Source: CAWCPR01 sp963797475
Lineage (GTDB): Bacteria > Chloroflexota > Anaerolineae > Anaerolineales > UBA4823
DNA length: 6,589 nucleotides
Direction: 5' to 3'
Assembly (NCBI GenBank): GCA_963797475.1
Contig: CAWCPR010000011.1
Location: forward strand, 1-6,589
The translations under genes and the position numbers were made by a program. The notes under the pieces are model-generated. The model was not told the origin of the DNA. It worked only from the letters and a program-made list of their open reading frames with translations, and ran no database searches. Below are positions 1-6,589 of this stretch, one piece after another; within the stretch, counting starts at the first letter, position 1, and every line of letters starts with the position of its first letter.

Positions 1-1147
1 CGACGGGTCCAGAGGTCAATATCAGCATCTGGCACCAGTGGTCAGGCGATTATCTGGACGCGATTACCCAGGCCTTCAACGATTACACAGCTATGCACCC
101 GAACGTCCACATCGACCTGTCTAAGCCTGAAGATACTTCCAGCGCTTTGAACGTCGCCATCCCGGCCGGCGAGGGCCCAGACATTATCGGGTGGGCGAAC
201 GATCAGATCGGCACCCAGGCCCTGGCGGGCAACATCGTCCCACTGGATGATTACGGCATTACCATGGATTTCCTGAACAGCACCTACGAGCCGGCCGCGG
301 TGAAAGGCGTGGTCTGGCAGGATAAGATCTGGGCCCTGCCGGAAACCCAGGAAGCAGTCGCTCTGGTTTACAACAAGGCCCTGGTCACCGATCAATATCT
401 GCCCAGCGATCCAATGAATTTCGATGACTTGCTGGCAAAGGCAGAGCAGTTCAAGACAGATACGGGCAATGCGTTAAATCTGCAACCAGGGCTTCGGCGC
501 CCAGGATGCCTACCACGTAGCCCCGGTATTTTTCGGCTTTGGCGTCCCTTCTTATGTAGATGACCAGGGGAATGCGTATCTGAACACCCCTGAAGCGCTC
601 CAGGCGGGTGATTGGCTGACCAAACTCGCGCCGGTGTCGTTGTCGGAAAACAGCTATGACATCTGCAACTCCAACTTTGCAGAAGGCAAGGTCGGTATGT
701 GGTGGACTGGACCGTGGGCGATCGCCGGGATTGAAAAAGCCAACATCGATTACGGCATCCTCCCGATGGGGAAGCCGTTCGTAGGCATCAAGACCATCAT
801 GCTGAGCAAGAACGCAGTCGACCGCGGCAACCAGGACGTCGCCATGGATATCATCAAGTACTTCACCAGCCCAGAAGTCCAGAAGAAGCTGGCGCTGGTG
901 AATAAGACCATCCCGGCCCAGACTAGCGGCCCTTCAAGATCCGGAGGTGGCCCAGTTATACGCCGTGGTTCAATTCGGCGCGTCTGCCAATCTGGGCGTG
1001 CCGATGGCCAGTACTCCCTTCGCTTCGGCCCAGTGGGTGCCGGTCGGCGATGCTGCGGCCGCCATCTGGAATGGTACACAGCCACCGCAAGACGCTTTGG
1101 ACGGCGCTCAAACGGCCATTGAAGACGCAATATCCCAAATGAAGTAG
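1..1147 (+). CDS. malE: Maltose/maltodextrin ABC transporter substrate-binding protein MalE, 5'-truncated by window edge, two frameshifts
   Basis: Solute-binding component that captures maltose or maltodextrin outside the membrane and delivers it to MalF-MalG. The gene is already open at the left edge (codons in phase from base 3), so the signal peptide and first residues are missing; about 380 residues remain after repair. Seen: GEGPDIIGWANDQ at 168-206, matching the GDGPDIIFWAHDR segment of E. coli MalE; ALVYNKAL at about 360-383; the aromatic sugar-site segment MWWTGPWAI at 697-723; KPFVGIKTIMLSKNA; and a C-terminal helix ending SQMK before TAG at 1145. The frame changes twice. Dropping one A of 476-478 gives ALICNQGFGAQDAYH, and dropping A925 gives IPAQTAALQDPEVAQL, the expected MalE-like sequence. 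Both lesions are single extra bases. The family call is secure; the ligand (maltose versus longer maltodextrin) is inferred from the neighbours. The ATG at 93 is internal, not the start. Confidence 0.93.
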
Positions 1148-1157
1148 GTCTACTTCT

Positions 1158-1195
1158 GCGGGGGGAACCTCCGGTTCCCCCCGCGAATTTTTTTT
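1158..1195 (+). terminator. Strong intrinsic terminator between malE and malF
   Basis: A perfect 12-bp stem (1158-1169 GCGGGGGGAACC pairing with 1173-1184 GGTTCCCCCCGC) with a 3-base TCC loop is followed by GAA and eight T residues at 1188-1195. It begins 11 bases after the malE stop codon. Because malF follows on the same strand, it probably acts as a partial internal terminator or 3'-end stabiliser, keeping binding-protein mRNA more abundant than permease mRNA; that role is inferred. Confidence 0.93.
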
Positions 1196-1218
1196 GAGCC
1201 TCGCAATGGGTTCTGTGA

Positions 1219-1247
1219 GTTTAATCTCCGTTTTCGATCTTTATAAA
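1219..1247 (+). promoter_or_regulatory. Possible weak promoter upstream of malF
   Basis: The malE-malF gap after the terminator (1196-1334) is visibly AT-richer than its surroundings. It holds a -10-like TATAAA at 1242-1247, with only a poor -35 candidate (GTTTAA, 1219-1224) at a 17-base spacing. A promoter here would let malFG be transcribed despite the terminator. No convincing operator palindrome was found, and the match is weak enough to be chance. Confidence 0.2.
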
Positions 1248-1318
1248 TAAATCGCCCGGACATTTCGCAGTGTCTGAGAAAAACCCGAAAGCATTTGTGC
1301 GCTAAGGGAATTATCTAT

Positions 1319-1327
1319 AAAGGAGGG
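1319..1327 (+). promoter_or_regulatory. Shine-Dalgarno site of malF
   Basis: AAAGGAGGG lies 7 bases before the ATG at 1335. This near-ideal site fixes the malF start at 1335, although the reading frame from that ATG breaks after about 26 codons. It argues that the upstream short frame is the true MalF N-terminus and that a TTG at 1408 is not a start. Confidence 0.85.
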
Positions 1328-1334
1328 AACCACC

Positions 1335-2553
1335 ATGGTCGGCTGGTCTGGTCGTCGCAAGACACTAACGATCCTGGCGTTTATCTTGCCTACGATCCTC
1401 GGCATCTTTGTTTAACGTTTATCCGATGGTCTTAAATACCTACGTATCCTTCACCAACCGCAATAAATTCAGGCCCAATCCGGATTGTTCGAACGGCCTG
1501 AACAGCTTCCTGGTCCCGACCTGCTGGCCGGTATTCAAGGGAAAAGCGCCGGTGGGCCTGGGCGAGCCCTATACGTTGACGGATCCGATTTATAAAAATT
1601 ACAGCGACCTTTTCGGATCGTTGTTTACTTCCAAAGCCGTGTTGGCCTTATTGAGCATCGTCGCCTGCGGTATCCCGCTTTTCGCCGCTTTAAAGGTCGA
1701 CCAACGGTTCGACCGGCAGTTAACCCGCTCAATTCCCTCCAGTGTGGTCTGGCTGGCAGGCATCGCCCTGGCCTTGTTCCTGGCCTGGGTGTTGAACATC
1801 GCAGGAGCTTACGGCGAATTATTGGACACCGGGGATTTCATGACGACTGTGCTGCGCACGGTGTTGTTCGTCATTCTCCGCGTGCCGCTGAGCTTCCTGA
1901 TCGGATTGGTCCTGGGGTTGATCCTGAGCAGCGCCAATCTACCCGGGCGCACCCTGTTCCGGGTGATCCTGTTCGTGCCTTGGGCGGCCTCTTCCGTGGC
2001 GATTTTGATGGCGTTGGTCTGGCAGTTCTTTTTCCGCGATCAAGGCACTCTGAACCAGATTTTGCTGACGCTCTTCAGCATCAAAGGTCCAGTCTGGTTG
2101 AACAGCCCGCTTTACGCTTTTGGGATCATCATCCTGGTCGATGTCTGGTTCTCCTATCCGTTTTTCATGATCGCTATCCTGGGAGCCCTGGCTGGCATCC
2201 CCAACGAATTATATGAAGCCGCGGACGTAGACGGGGCTACATTTTGGGACCAGTTGACCGGCATCACCCTGCCCTTGATCCGCCCGGCGATTTTGCCAGC
2301 CATCGTGCTGACTTCAATCACTGCCTTTCAGATGTTCGGAACGGCCTGGGCGCTGACAACAGGAGGGCCTTCCGTCGGCGCCGGTAAGCCGGGAGCCACC
2401 GAGTTCGTGATGGTTTACGCATATAAACAGATTTTCCAGTTACAGAACTTTGGCCGCGCCACGGCGTTTGCGGTGATCATCTTTATCTTCCTGTTTGCGG
2501 CCACACTGTATAGCCTGCGTGTGACAAGGATAACGAAAGGAGCCTACGAATGA
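1335..2553 (+). CDS. malF: Maltose/maltodextrin ABC transporter permease MalF, one frameshift near the N-terminus
   Basis: Integral membrane subunit that forms the translocation channel with MalG and docks the ATPase. The start is the ATG with a strong Shine-Dalgarno. The frame reaches TAA at 1413-1415; removing one T of 1411-1413 joins LPTILGIF to VNVYPMVLNTYVSF, completing the first membrane helix (about residues 11-36). The repaired protein is about 405 residues. A soluble loop of about 60 residues follows helix 1, then hydrophobic helices near 101-119, 137-155, 171-197, 208-230, 260-285, and more towards the C-terminus. The ATPase-docking EAA loop is clear: EAADVDG at 294-300 followed by ITLPLIRPAI. 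This is shorter than E. coli MalF (514 residues), which has a larger periplasmic P2 domain. The stop overlaps the malG start by ATGA, so the two are translationally coupled. The permease family is certain; maltodextrin specificity rests on similarity and context. Confidence 0.93.
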
Positions 2554-3396
2554 TCCGCGCACCTTCCCGCCCTGTTCGTATTCTGCAATATGTCATTCTC
2601 ATCCTGGCCTCCGTGGTCGCTTTATACCCGGTCTGGTTTGCTCTTCTGGCATCCGGGCGGCTTGGCGACCGGCTCTATTCCTTAAACCTGGCGGGTATGT
2701 TCTTGCCCACCGAATGGACTTTTGAGAATTACCGGGTGATGTTGTTTGATAAGCCCTTCTTCGTCTGGCTGCGCAACAGCGTTTACGTCGCATCGGTGAC
2801 GACCGTCCTCTCGATGGTGATTTGCACATCCGCTGCCTTTGCCTTTTCACGCTTCCGTTTCAAAGGCCGGGAATTTGGCCTGATCTTCCTGCTTGGCATC
2901 CAGGCATTCCCAGGGATCCTTTCGCTGGTTGCGGTAGCCCAGATCCTGACCGCCATCGGCCTGTATGGAAGCCATTTCGGCTTGATCCTGGCCTATACCA
3001 CCGGCACCCTGGTCTTCTCCACCTGGAATCTCAAAGGTTATTTCGACACGATCCCGATTGACCTCGAAGAAGCCGCAATGATCGATGGCTGCGGGCCGAT
3101 CCAATCTTTCTTCCTGGTCGCCCTGCCCCTGGCCCGCCCTGCCCTGGCGATCACTGCACTGCTGGCCTTCCTGGCTGGTTGGAGCGACTTTATTTTCGCC
3201 AACGTGCTCGTGCCTGCTCCGGACGCCAAGAAACTGGCTGTGCCGGCTTTGTTTTCTCTGGCGAACCAACAAGCTGTACCCTGGGGTTATTTTCGCGGCC
3301 GGGTTCGTGATCGTGATCATACCCACCATTCTCGTCTTCCTGTACTTACAGCGTTACCTGGAGGCCGGGCTAACCCTGGGAGGCGTAAAAGGCTAA
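2550..3396 (+). CDS. malG: Maltose/maltodextrin ABC transporter permease MalG, one frameshift near the C-terminus
   Basis: Second membrane subunit of the transporter, partner of MalF. The ATG overlaps the malF TGA (ATGA), with AAAGGAG at 2536-2542 ending 7 bases upstream. Visible features: an N-terminal helix (about 11-32, VILILASVVALYPVWFALLA), a soluble segment, further helices, and the EAA loop EEAAMIDG at about 173-180 followed by VALPLARPAL, which binds the ATPase. The original frame drifts out of the family near 3293. Removing one T of 3290-3293 gives VPWGYFAAGFVIVIIPTILV and ends in LGGVKG at the TAA of 3394-3396, the typical MalG C-terminus. The repaired length of about 281 residues is normal for the family. 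Without repair the frame runs to 3464 with a non-membrane, Arg/His-rich tail, which is not credible for a permease. Confidence 0.93.
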
Positions 3397-3433
3397 ATTG
3401 CTCGGATTTTCTTTTGCCCTCTGGTTGGAATAA

Positions 3434-3448
3434 CCTCCTTTCAGGAGG
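3434..3448 (+). promoter_or_regulatory. Hairpin masking a Shine-Dalgarno upstream of the GH13 gene
   Basis: CCTCCT (3434-3439) can pair with AGGAGG (3443-3448) across a 3-base TTC loop. The right arm is a near-perfect Shine-Dalgarno. No T-tract follows, so it is not an intrinsic terminator. AGGAGG is 5 bases before a TTG at 3454, good initiation spacing, but 21 bases before the ATG at 3470, too far. It may damp translation of the hydrolase relative to malFG; this role is inferred, and the stem is short. Confidence 0.4.
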
Positions 3449-3469
3449 CGCTATTGGCTTGTGACCTGA

Positions 3470-5239
3470 ATGGATGATTTCATTTTCGGGACGCTGGCGA
3501 CCGAAGAGCTGCGCCTGGCGCACGATCTCAAGCTGCTAAGCGGCGTCACCCACCGCCAGAGACGCTTTCCACACGATCCACAGCCGGGAGAGCCAATCGA
3601 ATTGGAATTAAACGTCGGCCCGGATCACGCCAGTGACCGGGCCTGGGTCTATTGGACGACCGGCGGCGAAGACCCGAGCGGTCGGGCCGGTCGCGCCGAT
3701 CATGGCTGGGCGACGCCGATGCTGCCGGAAAGCACGCTGTGGAACACGATGTTGTGGGGTTACACGCGCCGCTTCCGGGCAATCTTGCCCGGCCTGCCTC
3801 AAGGCACGCTTCTGCGCTACTGCATCGCCGCGATGACCCTGCAGGGCGAAGAGATCCTTGCCGACGGTGGGGCTTTTTACGCCTGCTATATTGACGGAGT
3901 CTCCGCGCCTGAATGGGCTAACGATGCAATCGTTTACCAGGTATTCGTGGACCGTTTCTCTCCCGGAAACGGGAAATCCTGAAATCAGCCCAAAACACCG
4001 GCTGGGTTTTACGGTGGCACGCTGCAAGGCATAACCGAAAAGATGGATTACCTGGCGAACCTGGGCGTCAACGTACTCTGGCTGACCCCGGTATTTCCCA
4101 GCCCCTCGCATCATGGCTATGACGCCACGGATTACTTCGAGATCGAGCCGCGCCTGGGCAGCAAAGCAGACTTGCGGGCCTTGCTGGATGCGGCCCACGG
4201 GCGCGGCCTGCGCGTGCTGTTGGATTTCGCCCCCAATCACTGCTCCAGCGAGCATCCTGCCTTCCGAAAAGCGCTGTCCGACCCGGCCAGCCCCTTCGTG
4301 CAGTGGTTCTCCTTCGAGCATTGGCCCGATCAGTACAAGTCTTTCTTTGGGGTGAAATCGCTGCCCCAGTTCAATTTGCGCCAGTCCGCCGCCCGTAAGC
4401 ACTTGCTGGAGGCGGCGGTGTATTGGCTGGAATTTGGCGTGGATGGCTACCGGCTGGATTACGCCATCGGTCCAACGCCCGACTTTTGGGCCGAATTCCG
4501 CCGGGCGACCCGCAGCGCTCGCCCGGACTGCTGGACTTTCGGCGAAGTGGTCGAGCCCCCCGATTCTCAGGTCGCATTCGAAGGACTGCTGGATGGATGC
4601 CTGGATTTTATGCTCCTGGAAGCGCTGCGCCAGACTTTCGCATTCGGCCGCTGGGACGCCGCTCGTTTTATGAGCTTCCTGGACCGGCACGAGGCGTACT
4701 TCCCGCCCGGGTTCTCCCGCCCTTCTTTTCTGGATAACCACGATATGAACCGCATCTTGTGGGCGCTGCAAGGCGATGTTCGAAGGTTGAAGATGGCAGC
4801 AATATGCCAGTTTACGTTGGCCGGCCCGCCCATTATCTATTACGGCACCGAGGTAGGGCTGTCACAAGCGCGTGATGTTCGCCAGGGCAGCCGCGGCCTG
4901 CCGGAGGAATCCCGCCTGCCGATGCCCTGGGGCGACGCTCAGGATAATGACTTGCTGAGATTTTACCAATCTCTGGCGAGGCTGCGCCAACGCGAGCCTG
5001 CGCTGCGGCGCGGCCGGCGCCAAACCATTTATGCCGGTCCGGATACGCTGGCATACACCCGCTCGGACCGCGGCGTGAGCCTGGCAACCGCTATCAATTT
5101 GGGGGAAGAGAAGCGCCGGCTGCAACTGCCTGGAGACTGGAAATCGGTAGAAATCGCCAGCCAGGCTGGCGGAACGCTTGACAGACAGACCGGCTGGGTA
5201 GATCTGCCGCCCCTGAGTGCGCTGGTTTTGAAATCCTGA
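3470..5239 (+). CDS. Cytoplasmic GH13 alpha-glucan hydrolase (neopullulanase/maltodextrin glucosidase-like), interrupted by in-frame TGA
   Basis: Retaining alpha-glycosidase of family GH13, with no signal peptide, so probably acting on imported maltodextrins in the cytoplasm. It spans 589 residues counting the stop at codon 171. Residues 1 to about 145 form a beta-rich N-terminal domain like those preceding the barrel in neopullulanase and cyclomaltodextrinase-type enzymes. The barrel starts at about 150 (AIVYQVFVDRFSPG). The catalytic motifs are complete: DFAPNH at 252-257, GYRLDY with nucleophile D330 and R328, FGEV with acid/base E359, and FLDNHD with stabiliser D425; IIYYGTEVG follows. 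TGA at 3980-3982 interrupts the conserved entry to FYGGTLQGI, but the frame is the same on both sides, so this is a nonsense change (probably TGG, Trp) and not a frameshift. The start is uncertain: the ATG at 3470 follows an in-frame TGA directly and lacks a well-placed Shine-Dalgarno. A TTG at 3454 is better placed but needs one base removed. The exact substrate cannot be read from the sequence. Confidence 0.88.
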
Positions 5240-5261
5240 CTAAAACTCCTGGATAAAACCA

Positions 5262-6589
5262 ATGAAAAAGAATAAAGAACTTCCGGTTCGATCGGGGCCA
5301 GCCTCGTCGGGGCCGGTTTTCACGCGGCTGGTTTTACTGCTTGTAATCATTCTCGCCTGCCTGGCAGGTTGTACAGGATCCCAGGTCCTCCCCACCGCTG
5401 ATGTGGCTGTCCCACTGGCGACAGCTACCGGCGCTGTGCAGGAGCCGGCCTTACCTACACCAACCGAGCCGTCTGCCTCGCCCACGCCAGCGCCGGCGGG
5501 ACCCGTCCCGGTCCAGCCGCTGACCGGCATGCCCCAAGGTAGCGACGGCTTTCCCTGGTGGAACGATTCCGTCTTCTATGAGATATTCGTGCGTTCTTTT
5601 TATGATAGCAACAGCGACGGCATCGGAGATTTCAACGGTATCACCGATAAGCTGGATTACCTCAACGATGGCGACCCGGCGACGACGAGCGACCTGGGGA
5701 TCAGCGGCATCTGGTTGATGCCTATTTTCCCTTCGCCTTCGTATCATGGCTACGACGCCACGGACTTTACCACCGTCAACCCGGATTACGGAACGATGCA
5801 GGATTTTAATCGCCTGTTGGAAGAAGCGCATAAGCGCGGTATCCGGGTGATCATCGACCTGATGTTGAACCATACCTCGTCGGAGAATCCCTGGTTCAAG
5901 GCCGCCCAGGACCCCACTTCTCCCTATCGCAACTGGTATATCTGGTCGCAAACGGACCCCGGGCTGAAAGGCCCTTCCGGCGAGCAGGTCTGGCATCAGA
6001 GCCCTGCAGGCGACTATTATTACGGTTTTTTTTCAAGCGCCATGCCGGATTTGAACTACCAGAACCCGGAGGTAGTCTCTCAAATGGAGGGGGTGATCCG
6101 TTTTTGGCTGCAGGATGTAAAAGTCGATGGGTTTCGCCTGGACGGGGCGCGCTACCTGGTTGAAGAGGGGAAAGAATTGGCGGATACTCCGGGCAACCAT
6201 GCGCTGTTCAACCAGTTCTTCGACTTTTACAAAGGCCTGGACCCCCAGGCTCTGACCGTGGGGGAGGTGGCAACCAGCTCTTTCGTGGTTTATTCTTATA
6301 TTAAAGGCCAGGAGATGGACCTGGCTTTTGACTTTGACCTGGCCCGTTCGACGCTCGCCAGCGCGGGGTCATCTCGTTCGGATAAGGCTCTCAACCAGTT
6401 GAAATTTGATTTGAAAGGTTTTCCGCCGGGGCAATTTGCCACTTTTCTCACCAATCACGATAACAACCGGGTGATGACGCAGCTCGGCGGCGATATCGAG
6501 GCGGCAAGGAGAGCGGCGGCTATGCTCCTGACAGAGCCGGGAGTGCCTTTTATTTACTACGGCGAAGAAATTGGAATGAGCGGTGAAAA
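5262..6589 (+). CDS. Secreted lipoprotein GH13 alpha-amylase, 3'-truncated by window edge
   Basis: Predicted cell-surface alpha-amylase-type enzyme that would cut alpha-glucans outside the cell and supply MalE. The 442 codons visible are uninterrupted and still open at the right edge. Residues 1-36 form a lipoprotein signal peptide: a charged start (MKKNKE), a hydrophobic core (LVLLLVIILACL), and lipobox LAGC with the lipidated Cys at 37. A low-complexity Thr/Pro/Ala linker follows to about residue 88, holding the enzyme off the membrane. The GH13 barrel starts at about 95 (SVFYEIFVRSFYDSNSDGIGDF). Motifs: DLMLNH at 199-204, GFRLDGARY with nucleophile D294, GEV with acid/base E335, TNHDNNR with stabiliser D400, then FIYYGEEIGM. 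The ATG is set by an in-frame TAA at 5241. It is 22 bases after the previous stop and lacks an obvious Shine-Dalgarno. The gene shares PSPSxHGYDATD with the upstream GH13 enzyme, but lacks its N-terminal domain, so it is a distant paralogue. Amylase versus related GH13 specificity is not resolved. Confidence 0.9.
   Translation, partial: MKKNKELPVRSGPASSGPVFTRLVLLLVIILACLAGCTGSQVLPTADVAVPLATATGAVQEPALPTPTEPSASPTPAPAGPVPVQPLTGMPQGSDGFPWWNDSVFYEIFVRSFYDSNSDGIGDFNGITDKLDYLNDGDPATTSDLGISGIWLMPIFPSPSYHGYDATDFTTVNPDYGTMQDFNRLLEEAHKRGIRVIIDLMLNHTSSENPWFKAAQDPTSPYRNWYIWSQTDPGLKGPSGEQVWHQSPAGDYYYGFFSSAMPDLNYQNPEVVSQMEGVIRFWLQDVKVDGFRLDGARYLVEEGKELADTPGNHALFNQFFDFYKGLDPQALTVGEVATSSFVVYSYIKGQEMDLAFDFDLARSTLASAGSSRSDKALNQLKFDLKGFPPGQFATFLTNHDNNRVMTQLGGDIEAARRAAAMLLTEPGVPFIYYGEEIGMSGE

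Noticed and set aside
750..1130. Overlapping open frames on both strands at the malE 3' end
   Set aside because: They arise from the frameshifted malE and its complement; the MalE C-terminus explains the region.
1291..1300. Short inverted repeat GCA-TTTG-TGC upstream of malF as a regulator operator
   Set aside because: Only three base pairs are symmetric, and no second copy is seen elsewhere in the window.
1312..1321. TATCTATAAA as a malF promoter -10 element
   Set aside because: It overlaps the Shine-Dalgarno, so transcription would start almost at the ATG and remove the ribosome site.
1335..3396. Programmed frameshifting in malF and malG
   Set aside because: The sites differ, no shared slippery heptamer or downstream structure is evident, and MalF and MalG are not known to use recoding.
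3980..3982. TGA read as selenocysteine or as reassigned Trp
   Set aside because: No selenocysteine would be expected in GH13, I saw no following stem-loop that stands out, and TGA ends malF and this GH13 gene normally.
3608..4771. Long minus-strand open frame (387 codons) opposite the GH13 gene
   Set aside because: The + strand here encodes an unambiguous GH13 barrel with all catalytic motifs. The antisense protein shows no recognisable family and is a by-product of GC-rich codon use.
5451..5996. Minus-strand open frame opposite the lipoprotein amylase
   Set aside because: It lies antisense to the lipobox linker and conserved barrel; its composition and lack of motifs mark it as a shadow.

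Overview
The window carries a maltose/maltodextrin uptake and breakdown cluster, all on the + strand, with no RNA genes, mobile elements or CRISPR seen. In order: the 3' part of malE (periplasmic/extracellular maltodextrin-binding protein), a strong intrinsic terminator, malF and malG (ABC permease subunits, overlapping by ATGA), a cytoplasmic GH13 alpha-glucan hydrolase, and the 5' part of a secreted lipoprotein GH13 amylase that runs off the right edge. The DNA is moderately GC-rich. The MalEFG sequence style and the Thr/Pro-rich linker after the lipobox of the last gene suggest a Chloroflexota (Anaerolineae-like) bacterium; this is an impression from family resemblance, not a proven placement.

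The working model: the surface lipoprotein amylase cuts starch or maltodextrin outside the cell, MalE captures the oligosaccharides, MalF-MalG pass them through the membrane, and the cytoplasmic GH13 enzyme degrades them further. No ATPase (MalK/MsmX type) is encoded here, so it must come from elsewhere. The terminator between malE and malF would let the binding protein be made in excess over the permease.

The striking feature is that four single-base frameshifts and one in-frame TGA interrupt four of the five genes. Each frameshift is repaired by removing exactly one base (malE near 476-478 and at 925, malF at 1411-1413, malG at 3290-3293; the removable base is A or T every time). After repair the conserved family sequence continues without loss. 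The TGA at 3980-3982 in the GH13 gene sits where related enzymes, as I recall them, have Trp (TGG). A possible fifth insertion at the start of that gene would link a good Shine-Dalgarno and a TTG start to the reading frame. The uniform +1 direction and intact flanking sequence fit sequencing or assembly error best, with recent gene decay as the alternative. I therefore annotate the genes as whole reading frames with lesions and not as many small ORFs.

I see no evidence for a new biological system. The points worth checking are the lesion pattern, the malE-malF terminator, and the hairpin that masks the Shine-Dalgarno upstream of the cytoplasmic GH13 gene.
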